A DNA stretch of 64,000 nt from Manis javanica (GCF_040802235.1 NC_133166.1:2480001-2544000), one strand, 5' to 3'; numbered from the stretch's first letter, positions 1 through 11,740 are shown. Translations and numbers: made by a program. The notes: a model not told the origin generated them from the letters alone.

Positions 1-984
1 TATTTCTCTGCAAGACCATCAGCATGGTTATGACTTTTGTTTTGAATTCTTTTTCAGGAAGACTTGTTAAATCTATCTCCCCAGGTTCTTTCTCAGGGGA
101 AGATGTAGCAGATGCCGAAGCTGTCTGGGTTAGTCTTGTCTGGATTAAATTTTCTTGCCTTTTCATGTTGATAGGTGCAATGGTGAGCTATTGACTTTCT
201 CTCAGCTGGGAAATCGAAGGCTTTCCACTTTCTCCTGGCCTTTCTTTACTGGGACAACTGCGACCCCTAGTGGCTTGTGTTGAGCAATTGCATGTAGACT
301 GGGTCTGTATCTTGCCTAGTCGGTATGGAGGAAGCTCCCTTGCTTTGAGTATGGCCAGCCTCAGTGTGCTGCTCTGCTATGGCAGGGCCCCAGAGGGGTA
401 ATGGATGGGGTCCTGTTTGGCTGTTTACCTCTGTGAGGGGTTTCAGAGCTGTTGCCCAGGGGGTTAGTGCACCCGGAGTTCCCTGGAATTTCCAGCTGCT
501 GGTCTGTGATCCGGGATGCTTCCTTTCAGCTGTGGCGTCCCTGTCTGTTTAAGACTTTCAAAAAGCACTCGCTTTTCTTTGTCACAGGGGCACCAGCTTT
601 GGGACCCTCTCAAAGATCTTGCTGCCCTGTTTCCCTAGTTTCTAGCACCCCACGCATGCCCTGTGTCTGCGCTCTGGTCCAGATAGCTGGGGCTGTGTGT
701 TCAGCAGTCCTGGGCTCCCTCTCCCTCCCCTCTCCACTCCGACTCCTCTCCTCCCGCCAGGAGCTGGGATGAGGGGCGCTCGGGTCCCATTGGGCTGGGG
801 CTTGTATCTTACCCCTTTCCCCAGGAGCTGGGTTCTCACAGGTGTGGATGTAGTCTGGCTGTTGTCCTGTGTCTTCTGGTCTCTCTTTTAGGATTAGTTG
901 TATTTGTTGTATTTTCAAAAATATATATGTTTTTATGAGGAAATTCCCATTGTTCTACTCACACCACCATCTTGGCTCCACCTC
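1..984 (-). mobile_element. LINE-1 5' end (5' UTR and start of ORF1), cut by window edge
   Basis: Read on the minus strand, this starts at about 984 with the usual L1 opening (GGAGC(C/A)AAGATGG-type) and runs through a GC-rich 5' UTR into the start of ORF1, then leaves the window at base 1. It aligns along its whole length with 32,600-33,563, the 5' part of the nearly full-length L1 further on. At 984/985 the sequence switches to L1 ORF2 in the same orientation, so this element appears to have inserted into an older L1. No complete ORF is visible. Confidence 0.88.
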
Positions 985-3900
985 AGGTGTTTTACTCTTT
1001 TTGATGCTATTGTGAATGGAATTATTTTCCTGATTGTTCTATCTACTAGTTCATTGTTAGTATATAGGAATGCATTGGATTTCTGAGTATTAATTTTTTA
1101 TCCTGCAACTTTGCTGAATTCAGATTTTAGATCTAGTGGTTTTGGAGTGGATTCTTTAGGTTTTTTTATGTACGATATAATGTCATCTGCATACAGGGAC
1201 AGTTTAACTTCTTCCTTGCCAATCTGGATACTGTTTATTTCTTTGTCTTGTCTGATTGCTCTGGCTGGGACCTCCAGAACTATGTTGAATAAAAGTGGGG
1301 AGAGTGGGAATCCTTGTCTTGTTCCCGATCTTAAAGGAAAAGCTTTCAGCTTCTCGCTGTTAAGTATGATGTTGGCTGTGGGTTTGTCATACATGGCCAT
1401 TATTATGTTGAGGTACTTGCCCTCTATACCTATTTTGTTGAGTTTTTATCATGAAAGGATGCTGAATTTTGTCAAATGTTGCCCTCTATACCTACTCTGT
1501 TGAGTTTGTATCATGAAAGGATGTTGAATTTTGTCAAATGTTTTACAGCATCTATGGAGATGATCATGTGTTTTTTGTCCTTCTTTTTGTTGATGTGGTG
1601 GATGATGTTGATGGATTTTCTAATGTTGTACTACCCTTGCATCCCTGGAATACATTCTACTTGATCATAATGGGTGACCTTTTTGATGTATTTTTGAATT
1701 CCGTTTTGTAGCATTTTGTTGGGTATTTTTGCGTCTATTTTCATCAGGGATATTGGTCTGTAATCTTTTTGTGTGTGTGGTGTCTTTTCCTGGTTTGGAT
1801 ATTAGAGTGATGCTGGCCTCATAGAATGAGTTTGGAAGTATTCCCTCTTCTTCTACTCTTTGGAAAACTTTAAGGAGGATGGGTAGTAGATCTTCACTAA
1901 ATGTTTGAAAACGTTCAGCGGTGAAGCCATCTGGTCCAGAATTTTTGTTCTTACATAGGTTTTTGATTACCAGTTGGATTTTGTTGCTGGTAAATGGTCT
2001 ACTCAAATTTTCTGTTTCTTCCCTGTCAGCCTTGGAAGGTTGTATTTTTCTAGAAAGTTGTCTATTTCTTCTAGATTATCCAGTTTGTTAGCATATAATT
2101 TTTCATAGTATTCTCTAATAATTCTTTGTATTTCTGTGGTGTCCGTAGTGATTTTTCCTTTCTCATTTCTGATTCTATTTATGTCAGTAGACTCTCTTTT
2201 TTTCTTGTCAAGTCTGCCTAGGGCTTTATCTATTTTGTTTATTTTCTCGTAGAAACAGCTCTTGCTTTCATTGATTCTTTCTATTGTTTTATGCTTCTCG
2301 ATTTTATTTATTTCTGCTCTAATCCTTATTATGTCCCTCCTTCTACTGACCTTGGGCCTCATTTGTTCTTCTTTTTCTTGTTTTTGTAATTGTGAGGTTA
2401 GACCATTCAAATGGGATTTTTCTTCTTTCCTGAGGTAGGCCTGTTTTGCAATATACCTTCCTTTTAGCATGGCCTTCACTGCATCCTATAGATTTTGTGG
2501 TGTTGAATTATTGTTGTCATTTGTTTCCATATACTACTTGATCTCTGTTTTTATTTGGTCATTGATCCATTGATTCTTTAGGAGCATGTTGTGAAGCCTC
2601 CATGTGTTTGTGGGATTTCCCATTTTCTTTGCATAATTTATATCTAGTTTCATACCTTTGTGTTCTGAGAAACTGGGTAGTACAATGTCAATGTTTAGAA
2701 TTTACTGAGGCTCTATATTTGGCCTAGTATATAATGTACTCTTGAAAATATTCCATGTGCACTTGAGAAGAATGTGTATTCTGCTGCTTTTGGGTGTAGA
2801 GTTCAGTAGGTCTTTGTTAGGTCCATCTGTTCTAATGTGTTGTTCGTGCCTCTGTCTCTTTATTTATTTTCTGTCTGGTTGATCTGTCCTTTGGAGTGAG
2901 TGGAGTGTTGAAATCTCCTAGAATAAATGCATTGCAATCTATTTCCCCTTTTAATTCTGTTAGTATTTATTTCTCACATTTTGGTGCTCTTGTGTTGGGT
3001 GCATAGATATTTATAATGGTTATGTACTCCTGTTGGATTGACCCCTTTATCTTTATGCAATGTCCTTCTTTGTCTCTTGTGACTTTCTTTGTTTTGAAGT
3101 CTATTTTTGTCTGATGCACGTACTGCAACTCCTGCTTTTTCTCCTATTAGTTGTATGAAATACCTTTCCCCATCCCTTCAATTTTAGTCTGCGTATGTCT
3201 TTGGGTTTAATGTGAGTTTCTTGTAGGCAGCATATAGATGGATCTTGTTTTTTATCTTTCAGTGACTCTATGTCTTTTGATTGGAGCATTCAGACCATTT
3301 ACATTTAGGTTGATTATCGATAGGTATGTAGGTATTGCCATTGCAGGCTTTAGATTTGTGGTTACCAAAGTTTTAAGGTTAACTTCTTTACTATTTAAAA
3401 GTCTGACTTAACTCACTTAATATGCTACTATAAACATAATCTAAAGGTTCTTTTTTTCTCTTCCTTTCCTTCTTCCTCTATTCTTTATATATTAGGTATC
3501 ATATTCTGTACTCTTTGTTTATTCCTTGATTGACTTTGGGGATAGTAATTAACTGTTCTTAGTTCTTGCTTAGTAATTAACTGTTCTACTTTCTTTTCTC
3601 TGGTTTTATTACCTCTGGTGACAGCTATTAAACCTTAAGAACTCTTCCATCTATAGGAGTCTCTCCAAAACACACTGTAGAGATGCTTTGTGGGAGGTAA
3701 ATTCTCTCAGCTTTTGTTTATCTGGAAGTTGTTTAAACCCTTCTTCAAATTTGAATGATAATCTTGCCCAATAAAGTATTCTTGGTTTGAGGCCCTTCTG
3801 CTTCATTGCATTAAATACATCATGCCAGGCCCTTCTGGCCTGCTGATGATAGTCTGATGGGTTTTCCTTTGTAGGTGATCTTATTTCTCTCTGGCTGTTG

Positions 3901-5410
3901 TAATAGTCTACACTTATCCTTGATTTTTTACCATTTTAATTATCATAAGTCTTGGTGTTGTCTTCCTTAGGTCCCTTGTCTGTGCACTTTCATTGCCTGA
4001 GAGACTTTCTCCATCCCCAGATTGGCTAAGTTTTAAGCATTTGCTTCCTCAAAGACACTTTGTATTCCTTTATTTCTCTCTTCTTCTTCTGGTACCCCTA
4101 TAATATGAATATTGTTCCATTTGAATTGGTCACAGAGTTCTCTCAGTATTCTTTCATTCCTAGAGATTCTTTTTTCTCTGTGTACCTCAACTTCTTTGTA
4201 TTTCAATTCTCTAATTTCTATTTCATTCATTGTCTCCTTCACCATATCTAACTTGCTTTTAATACCAGCCATTTTATTCCTCAACAATTGGATCTCAGTC
4301 CTATGTTCATTCCTGAGTTGTTGAAAATTTTTCTATACCTCCAGGAGCATGTTTCTGATTTTTATTCTGAAATCTCTTTCAGGAATATTTATTACTTCAG
4401 TCTCACTTGATCCTTTTTCTGGTGGCATTGAGATTTTGCTTTGAACCAGGTTCTTTTGCTGTTTCATATTTGTATGTGGTGCCCTCTAGTGCCCAGAAGC
4501 TCTACTCTCCGGAGCTGCTCAGGCCCTGGAGCAATGTTGGAGGTTGCAGGGGAGTGGTGCTGGTGCCTGGGGGAAGGAAAGAGTTCTTTCCTGCTTCCTG
4601 GCTACTATGCCTGTCTCCACTGCCAGAATCAGTGGGCTAAGCATACAGGTATAAGCCTCTGTGCTTTGTGCTTGTAGCTGCTATAGGCAGGGCTTCCCTC
4701 TGGCTGGCCTGACACCAGGGAAGGGTTTGTCAGTTTGTGAGCCAAGTGTGAACTTGCTGGGAGGAAGGCACAGAAGGCTGCATATCACAGTAGTGCCTTG
4801 GAGCTGCATAGCCAGCCCAGGGGAATGGAGTGCCTGGAGATCATGAAAGTTCCCAACCTGCTGGGCACAGTGTATCAGGACAATTTTGTTTACCTGTCCT
4901 TTCTCCTGAGAATTAAGCTCTGAACAATCCTTGCCCCTTTAGCAGCCCTCTCGCTTTTAGAAAGTCTCTCAGACTGCCCATCCAAATCAGTCAGATAAGG
5001 ATCCCTGTTTTCCACAAGCAGGTATAATCTCAGTCTCTCCAGGTACTCCATCTGTCTTAGCTTTCCAGCCCCACTAATCACCAGAGCACCATGCAATGTA
5101 GGTTTGTGCTCCCACAGCAGATCTCCAGGGCTAGGTGTTCAGCAGTCCCAGGCTTCCACCCTCCAACCCCCAGCTCCATTTCTCTTTCTCCCGCCCATGA
5201 GCTGGTGTGATGGAAGGGTATGGTTCCCACCAGATCACAGCTTTGGTACGTTACCCTGTTCTGTGAGGTCTATTTTTTCCTCCAGGTGTATGCAGTCTGG
5301 CACAGCCTTCTTTCCTGTTGCTTTGTCAGGATTAGTTGTATTAATAATATTTTTTGTATTATATGCAGTCTCTCTCTCACTTCTCATGCCACCATCTTTA
5401 ATCCTTCCTC
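985..5410 (-). mobile_element. Older LINE-1, 5' UTR to reverse transcriptase, interrupted
   Basis: The minus strand reads 5' UTR (about 5,410-4,400), decayed ORF1 (piece at 4,287-4,033 with the coiled-coil to RRM transition and a GVPEEEE motif), then ORF2: endonuclease remnants near 3,289-3,101 (CCLQETH), a linker and RT-N piece at 2,479-2,003, and the reverse transcriptase core at 1,400-1,098 with an intact YADD. Several frameshifts and stops separate the pieces, so it is dead. The 3' end of ORF2 and the 3' UTR are missing here because another L1 starts at 984; they would lie left of the window. Confidence 0.88.
1417..1540. repeat. 62-bp tandem duplication inside L1 ORF2
   Basis: Bases 1,417-1,478 are repeated at 1,479-1,540 with a few differences; both copies begin TTGCCCTCTATACC and end GTCAAATG. 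Other L1 copies in the window (for example around 29,850) have the segment once, so this is a local duplication after insertion. Confidence 0.85.
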
Positions 5411-6000
5411 TCCTAGACTTTCATAAAAACATCAACCTGGTAAGGGAATTGTCACAGACAGAATAGATTTTCCCCAGAATTGTAAAACTCAGCAGTTTCA
5501 TGTTTCACATGACATTGGCTAGCTTTCACAAATTGAATTGTCCTTATACAGGCATTTTGTGGTGTTCATGGAATTTGCTTCGGGAGATGCTCTGAATCAG
5601 CTGCCTACAGTTCTGGATGCTGAAAGTGTATGATCAAATTGACGACTGACACAGCTTCTGGTGAGGACTCTTTTCCTGGCTTGCAGACGGCATCTTCACA
5701 AAGGCTTTCCTCTCTGTGTGGCAAGCTGGCCTGGGTGCTTTTATGAATATCTCTTTTACTCATCAGCCAAGCTGTGAGGGGCATCATTTTTCTTGACTGT
5801 TTGGTTAGACTATGAGACATGCCCTGCACTAAACAATGACAAAGTGAAAGCCCTAATTCGAAAATCAGATTTTAACACCAATTCCTGTGGTCTTACCAAG
5901 TCACAGGCTGAATTTCTATCAATTTAGAGAGTCATTAGTTATAGGGATGAAAGCACATCAGAGAGAATACAATAAATCTGTAACAACTATGTTCACATAT
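5411..6000. other. Intergenic, no recognised feature
   Basis: Single-copy-looking sequence between the old L1 5' end and an L1 tail. A 74-residue reading frame on the minus strand (5,829-5,605) has no family features I recognise and is short enough to be chance. Confidence 0.5.
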
Positions 6001-6120
6001 AGCAACTGCAATAGTTAGGGTGAGCCTCTAATAATGAAGATAGCTTTGTTGTATACTTGAAACCAATATTCTATTGTATACCAATTATACTTCAGGAAAA
6101 ATAAATAAAAAATTAAAAAA
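6001..6120 (+). mobile_element. LINE-1 3' tail remnant
   Basis: The stretch has the form of an L1 3' end: a motif GTATACTTGAAACC, then TATACCAATTATACTTC and an A-rich tail of AAATAAATAAAAAAT type ending near 6,118. No coding part is left. It lies about 110 bp upstream of the OR9G4-like pseudogene start. Confidence 0.5.
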
Positions 6121-6229
6121 GCCTTTACCTAGTAATTGGTATTGTAATTGATACCTTTGTTAATCCTTACAATGGAAATATCATGAAAATTGCTTTTTTT
6201 TTTGAAGTCTTTATAAGGCTCTCTCCTTT

Positions 6230-7171
6230 ATGGACATGGAAGTGGGAAATCTCACTATCCTGACTGAATTCATCTTGGTGGTCTTCTCAGCAGATCCCCA
6301 GTGGCAGCTGATTTTATTTGGAATATTTCTGATGCTCTACTTGATAACCTTGTTGGGGAACATGACTCTGGTTATCTTAATCTGTATTGATTCCCGCTTG
6401 CACACACCTATGTACTTTTTCATTGGCAATCTGTCTTTCTTGGATTTTTGATACACCTCTGTGTATACTCCCCAAATCCTGGCCATTTGTGTCTCAGAAG
6501 ATAAGGGCATTTCCTTGGCAGGATGTGGGGCCCAGTTTTTCTTCTCCTGTGTTGTAACCTACACTGAGTGTTACCTCCTAGCTGCCATGGTGTATGACTG
6601 CCATGTGGCAATTTGTAACCACTATTTTATTCAAGTGCTATGTCCAGTTCTCTCTGTACTGCACTCGTTGCTGGCTCCTACATAGGAGGGCTCTTGAATG
6701 CCATAGCCCATACTGCCAACACTTTTCACCTGAGTTTCTGTGGAAAGGATATCATTGACCACTACTTTTGTGACATAGCACCATTTGTAAAAATGTCTTG
6801 TACTGATACCCATGTCTACGAAAAAGTCCTCCTCAGTGTGGTAGGCTTCACGGTCCTCTCCAGCTTTCTTGCCATCCTGATTTCCTATGTAAACATCCTC
6901 TGGCTTTCCTGTGGATCCGCTCAGCCTCAGGAAGATGCAAGGCCTTCTCTACCTGTGCTTCTCACCTCATCTCTGTCATGCTCTTCTATGGATCCTTGCT
7001 CTTCACATACTCAGGCCAAGTTCCACTTACTCCCAAGGGAGAGACAAAGTAGCGTCCCTATTCTATACTGTTGTTAACCCATTGCTCAACCCTCTCATCT
7101 ATAGCCTGAAAAACAAAGATGTCAAGGATGCCTTATGGAAAGCAATGCAGAACATAAGGGCATGGAGATGA
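6230..7171 (+). pseudogene. OR9G4: Olfactory receptor OR9G4-like pseudogene
   Basis: This is the broken remains of an odorant receptor GPCR. The ATG at 6,230 opens MDMEVGNLTILTEFIL, which I recognise as matching human OR9G4 rather than OR9G1. The frame reads through TM1 (LLGNMTLVILI) and LHTPMYFFIGNLSFLDF, then meets a TGA at 6,449-6,451 where the family has Trp. The same frame continues to ICN at about 6,620. Three frameshifts follow, near 6,625, 6,903 and 7,015. Later landmarks still readable in pieces are GSYIGGLLNAIAHTANTF (TM4), DHYFCDIAPFVKMSC (ECL2), [10 protein letters not shown] (TM6) and [13 protein letters not shown] (TM7). The DRY motif reads DCH. The end at 7,171 is the normal-looking C-terminal stop. 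With four clear lesions it cannot make a receptor. It lies on the plus strand, 1.45 kb from the minus-strand OR9G gene. Confidence 0.92.
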
Positions 7172-7330
7172 ATGTGATCTTTCTGCAGAATGTTCTGCCT
7201 GCACTATCCAAATTATTGGCTTATACACCTGTTTGTAAACATTGCTGTTTTTTAAGTAAATATAACTTAGTCTTAAAACAATGACACATTGAAGAAACCA
7301 CTCTTAATTTTTAAAATTATTTTGTTGTGA

Positions 7331-7789
7331 TTAAACTATTTTAAACCCATAATATTGGGTGGATTGATAATCCGCAAGATTGTATTCGGCTTCTTTGCAG
7401 AACTGGAGTTTCATACAATGTGTCCCCGAGATTGCCCCGGGGAAGCTCTGAAAAGAATAGAGGAATCGGATGGTTTTGCGCTCGTACTTTGACTTTGAAG
7501 CTTGGTGAGCCAACTTTATTGAGTATGTAAGAGACCTGGCATGGTTCAAGTGTTGGAAACAGAAGGCCTCAGCTGTGTGGATTACACAGACAATCCAATA
7601 TCTTTCTAAATTCTTAGAGAAAAATGTGCCTCCATAATTGGGTGTCACCCTGAAAGAGCCATCTACCCACAGAGAATGAGCACTCTGCCATTCTTTCCCC
7701 CATTTCATGCCACCACATATTCCCATGAAGGAAAATATCAGCACCAAGGTAACTAAACTGAAATGAACATACCAACCAGCAAAACCCAC
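7331..7789 (-). other. Unexplained 152-codon open reading frame
   Basis: An ATG-started open frame on the minus strand, longer than expected in this AT-rich spacer. The predicted protein begins with a hydrophobic stretch (about residues 8-28, FSLVTLVLIFSFMGICGG) that could be a membrane segment, followed by a mixed region rich in Trp, Tyr, Cys and basic residues. I recognise no domain or family. It lies between two OR genes and has no visible promoter, splice context or convincing poly(A) tail. It could be a chance frame, an old retrocopy or part of an unrecognised repeat. Confidence 0.2.
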
Positions 7790-8621
7790 GATGTTCTACA
7801 GCCAATAAAGCCACTTCTTATTTTTCGAGCAGGAGATTTGAAGGATGAAGAAACGTAAAAGTCAATACTCAGCACATGACAGGTCTATTTGATATTTTTT
7901 ACAAAACTGTTTACAGCGGCCCTACAAATTAAGGATTATGAAGATTTTGTTACATTTTATGAAGGAATAGCTTGTACCTCAGATGTCAATTTTGTTACTG
8001 AAATTATAGCTACTGTAATGAGCACATTAAAAAGTGAATTTAAATAAAACTTTTAGAACATATCATTGTAGCCACTTGGCCATTTGTATTAACTTTGATA
8101 TTCTCATCTTAGTTTCCATCCGCATTCATTAAATAACACATGATATCCTCTCTCTTTTCATCACAATATTCTAATGTTCCTTATTCTTCCATTTACATAG
8201 AAGTTCTGTAAGGACTAGACAAGAAGAATTAGGCATGCAATCTACATATGTCCGGAGTTTATATTATATTTTCTTTATATTCCATAATGCCCATCAGGAA
8301 GAGGGGAAAAAACTGGTTCAATCTCAGGGAAGAGATTGTAAAGTAAAATTTAATGTGGTATCCACAGGTAATATGTACTCTGTTTTCCACTAAACTGCAA
8401 TACTACTTTTTAAGAACTATATTAAAGTTATATTAAATATATCTTTTACTTATAAATTATGGTTCAATCACTGTAGCAAAAGAAACTAATACAAAGAAAC
8501 AAACTCTTTTTCATTAGAATTCTTTTAATTACAAAAAAAAGGTGTTTTTCAATCCAGGTTTCCAAGGTTTTCTCGCAGTAGGCCATTTTCCCTGCTCACT
8601 GATTCAGGAATTTAGGTCAAT
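7790..8621. other. AT-rich OR-cluster spacer, nothing recognised
   Basis: Low-GC sequence downstream of the minus-strand OR9G gene. I see no gene, RNA or named repeat in it. Confidence 0.45.
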
Positions 8622-9557
8622 TTAGACTTCAGATTTTGCTAACCTCAAGAGTTTTTTGAGAGCTTCTTTCACATCTTTATTTCTCAGGCTGTAGATCATG
8701 GGATTCACCATGGGAAACACCACAGTGTAAAATGTAGACACTATTTTTTCCGTCCCAAGGAAATAGCTGGAACCGGGGTGAGAGTAGATGTAGAGAATGG
8801 AGCCATAGTACAAGGTGACAGAGACCAGGTGGGAGGAGCATGTGGAGAAGGCTTTGAGGCGGCCCTGGGTGGAGCGGATCCTTAAGACGGCGGCTATGAT
8901 GAAGAGGTAGGAGGCGAGGATGAGCACAGAAGGGACAATGACATTGGAGGCCAGGAGGAAGAAGAGCACAGCCTGGTAGGTCTCTCTCACATCACATGCC
9001 AACTTTATAAGAGGTGGGACATCGCAGAAAAAGTCATCAATGACATTGTCACCACAAAAGTCCAATGTGAATGTGTTGCTGGTGAGGATTATTGAGTTAA
9101 CAAAACCTCCAATAAAGGAATATATGACCAAACAGATGCACAGCCTCTTTGACATGGCCTGAGCATAAAGCAGCGGCTGAGAGATGGCTACATAGCGGTC
9201 ATACGCCATGGCAGCCAGCAGGTAACACTCACTGTACCCTAGCCCACCAGAGAAGAAGAACTGAGCTACACAGCCAGCAAAGGAGATGCTTTTGTCCTCA
9301 GAGATGCAGATCACTAGAATCTTTGGCGTGTAGACAGAGGAATACCAGAGATCCAGAAAAGACAGATTCCCAATGAAAAAGTACATGGGCGTGTGCAGCC
9401 GGGAGTCACTGCAGATCAGCACCATGAGGGTGATATTTCCTACCACGGTCACAGAGTACACTCCCAGGAATACCACAAAGAGGACGAGCTGCATCACGGG
9501 GTCTGTGCTGAAGCCCAGCAGGATGAACTCTGTCACCGTGTGGTTGCTCCTCTCCAT
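8622..9557 (-). CDS. OR9G1-like: Olfactory receptor, family 9 subfamily G (OR9G1-like), intact
   Basis: A complete 311-residue odorant receptor, a rhodopsin-class GPCR expected to couple to Golf in the cilia of olfactory neurons. Class II landmarks in order: N-glycosylation site NHT at 5-7; GN in TM1 at 40-41; LHTPMYF at 54-60; ECL1/TM3 Cys96; MAYDRY at 117-122; ECL2 Cys168, 178 and 188; KAFSTC at 235-240; PMVNPMIYSLRN at 282-293. MERSNHTVTEFILLGF at the N-terminus and ISEDKSISFAGC are OR9G signatures. The start is the first ATG (9,555-9,557) downstream of a possible splice acceptor. The C-terminus (LLRLAKSEV) is six residues longer than in the other three OR9G copies, and TM4-TM5 is the most different part, so it is the most divergent paralogue. 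No lesion is visible. The closest named human gene is OR9G1/OR9G9 by memory. Confidence 0.96.
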   Translation of the reverse strand: MERSNHTVTEFILLGFSTDPVMQLVLFVVFLGVYSVTVVGNITLMVLICSDSRLHTPMYFFIGNLSFLDLWYSSVYTPKILVICISEDKSISFAGCVAQFFFSGGLGYSECYLLAAMAYDRYVAISQPLLYAQAMSKRLCICLVIYSFIGGFVNSIILTSNTFTLDFCGDNVIDDFFCDVPPLIKLACDVRETYQAVLFFLLASNVIVPSVLILASYLFIIAAVLRIRSTQGRLKAFSTCSSHLVSVTLYYGSILYIYSHPGSSYFLGTEKIVSTFYTVVFPMVNPMIYSLRNKDVKEALKKLLRLAKSEV

Positions 9558-9575
9558 GGCTTATCGACACCTCAT

Positions 9576-9596
9576 CTACAAAAGCAAGAGTGAAGA
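9576..9596 (-). promoter_or_regulatory. Possible 3' splice site before OR coding exon
   Basis: On the minus strand a T-rich tract (CTCTTGCTTTTGTAG) ends in AG at 9,577-9,576, 18 bases before the ATG. ORs commonly splice non-coding 5' exons to a site just before the start codon. It does not match the acceptor of the other three copies. Confidence 0.4.
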
Positions 9597-9599
9597 TTT

Positions 9600-10379
9600 T
9601 AATTCCCTCAAACAACACCAAATGAGGGCATTCTCTGTGATTGGCCCATGAGATGTGTTTGAGGCTATGGATATTAAAGTATGGGAGAGCTGGGCAGAAA
9701 TCTTGCCTGACGTGGGCATATTATGGGAATTTTCTGAGCCTCAACATACTAATTTCAACAAAATGCATTTATTAATAGGGAAGCTTTAGTGCTGATGGTG
9801 GGTTATTCAGATTTTAAGAAAACATTTTTCAGCCCTAGGTGCTTTCTAGATACTGGAATACAGCAGTGCAGCTGACATTCTATGGAGATTTTATTTAGAA
9901 GGGAGATAGAGATAATAAATGAACAAATGAACACATAAATATTTTCATTTAATGTGAGATAATGTTAAGAAAATAAAATTGTATAATTGTGTGCAACAAA
10001 ATAAGAGTGGTACTAATTAAATTTAGATACTGAGGGGAAAACATTTCTTCCCCATTTCCCAGCTACAAGTGGACAAGTTGTTCAAAGCCCATGGGAAATG
10101 GGAAATTCCCTGTGGGTTAGAAGTTGGTGACATTTGAAAGGTGGCACAATATCCCACCCCAAAATATGCCTTTTTGCCTTAGGATTATTTTGAGCTTTTC
10201 CATTAAAAAAAAAACCCAGCAGATAAAAAAGGCACAGTCTGAGGTACCCTTTTCTTCCTGAAAACAGGAGACAAAACTCTCATATAAGAGCTGCCCTTCC
10301 TACGCCAGAAGAAAAGAAACATTCTTATTTTCAAGGACAGGAAGTTGAGACCATATTTCTCTGTACAAAAAAAACCTTG
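9600..10379. other. Intergenic spacer upstream of the minus-strand OR gene
   Basis: No gene is visible. The stretch 10,140-10,375 (AAAATATGCC, AAAACCCAGCAGAT, AAGAAACATTCTTATTTTC) looks like a decayed interspersed repeat, perhaps an old LTR, but I cannot name it. The OR promoter and 5' non-coding exons should lie in or beyond this stretch; I cannot place them. Confidence 0.35.
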
Positions 10380-11330
10380 CTAAATACTCTTTTTATCGAT
10401 GTTGTAGCTTACATGGTTTCTTCATTCCCTTCTATTGCCAAATAACATTCCTTTATGTGAATATACCATTATTTCTTTACCCATTAATCAGTCAATGGAC
10501 ATTTCGTTGTTTCTATTTCTTGGCAGTTATGAACAAAGTTGCTATAAGTGTTCTTGGACAAGTTTTGGATAGACATACCTTTTAACTGATCTTGAGTAAG
10601 AATTGTTCTGTCACATGGTAGATCTATTGAGGAATTGCCAAAGTGTCTTTCAAATTAGTTGTGCCATTTTTCAGCACAACTAGCAAAGTATGGAGATCCC
10701 AATTTTTCCTTATCATCACCACAAGTTATTGTCTTTTTTACTTTAGCAATTCTAGTAGGTATGCAGTAATGTAATACTGTGGCTTTGATTTAGCTTCTAA
10801 TGAGCAATGATGTTGAGCATCTTTTCAAGTGCTTATTGGTTATTTATTTACCTTCTTTGAAGAAATGTTTATTCATGTCCCTGACTCATCTTTTAATTAG
10901 TTCTTTTTGTCTTTTTATTATTGAATTTTAAGAGTTCTTCTATACTCTGGACACAAGTCCCTTATCAGGTATATAAATTGCAGATATTTTCTCCTATTCT
11001 CAGGGTTATCTTTTTACTTTCTTGATGGTCTCCTTTGATATACAAAGCTTTTAATTTAATAAAATCCTATTTCTGTTTTTATCTTTTCTTGCTTTCAAAG
11101 GTGTCTTATTCAAATACCACTGCCTAACCTAAGCACATAAAGATTTGCCCTGTTTTCTTCTAAGATTTCTGTAGTTTTAGTTCTTACATTTGGTCCTGTG
11201 ATCCATTTTGAGTTTTTGTTCATTGTGTCAGGTTGGGGTCTGACTTCATTCATTTGCAGGTGAATGTCCAGTTATCTCAACACCTTTTGCCACTGAGTTA
11301 TCTTGGCACCCTTGTCAAAAATCAGGTCAC
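10380..11330 (-). mobile_element. Ancient LINE-1 (L1M-type) 3' ORF2 fragment
   Basis: Read on plus it follows the reverse complement of L1 ORF2 C-terminal sequence, with recognisable runs such as GATGTTGAGCATCTTTTCA, CTTATCAGGTATAT and CATTTTGAGTTTTTGTTC. It is far more diverged and indel-rich than the other L1s of the window and has no open frame, so it is an old mammal-wide insertion. Confidence 0.75.
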
Positions 11331-11740
11331 CATTCTTTTAGTTTTCTATTGCCCCAGTAACAAATTAACTCATACTCAGTGGCTTAAGACACCACAGATA
11401 TATTATTTTACAGTTCTGTAGATTAGAAGTACAACATGGGTGCAGTTGTTCTGAAATAAAGATGCTGACAGGGTTGTGTTAATTTCTGGAGGCTCTAAAG
11501 AAGAATCCATTCCCTTGTCTTTCCCAGCTTCTAGAGGTTGCCCACATTCCTTGTCATGTCTTCTCCATCTTCAAAACCAGCATCATTGTATCTCTCTGAC
11601 TATTTCTCAGTCACACCTCCCTCAGAACCATGAACTCTTTGCATCTCTTTTCAAATTCCAAATTGAGAATCAGGATGAAATTTCACAGTGGAGCCTAAAT
11701 AAATTATCTTGTTATGCCATGTTGAAGAATGTATGATATC
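11331..11740 (+). repeat. Decayed interspersed repeat, family not assigned
   Basis: The stretch TTTTCTATTGCCCCAGTAAC, ACTCAGTGGCTTAAGACACC and CTTTCCCAGCTTCTAGAGG resembles a common mammalian interspersed repeat that I know by sequence but cannot name with confidence. It directly follows the old L1 fragment. The 86-codon frame inside it has no independent support. Confidence 0.45.
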
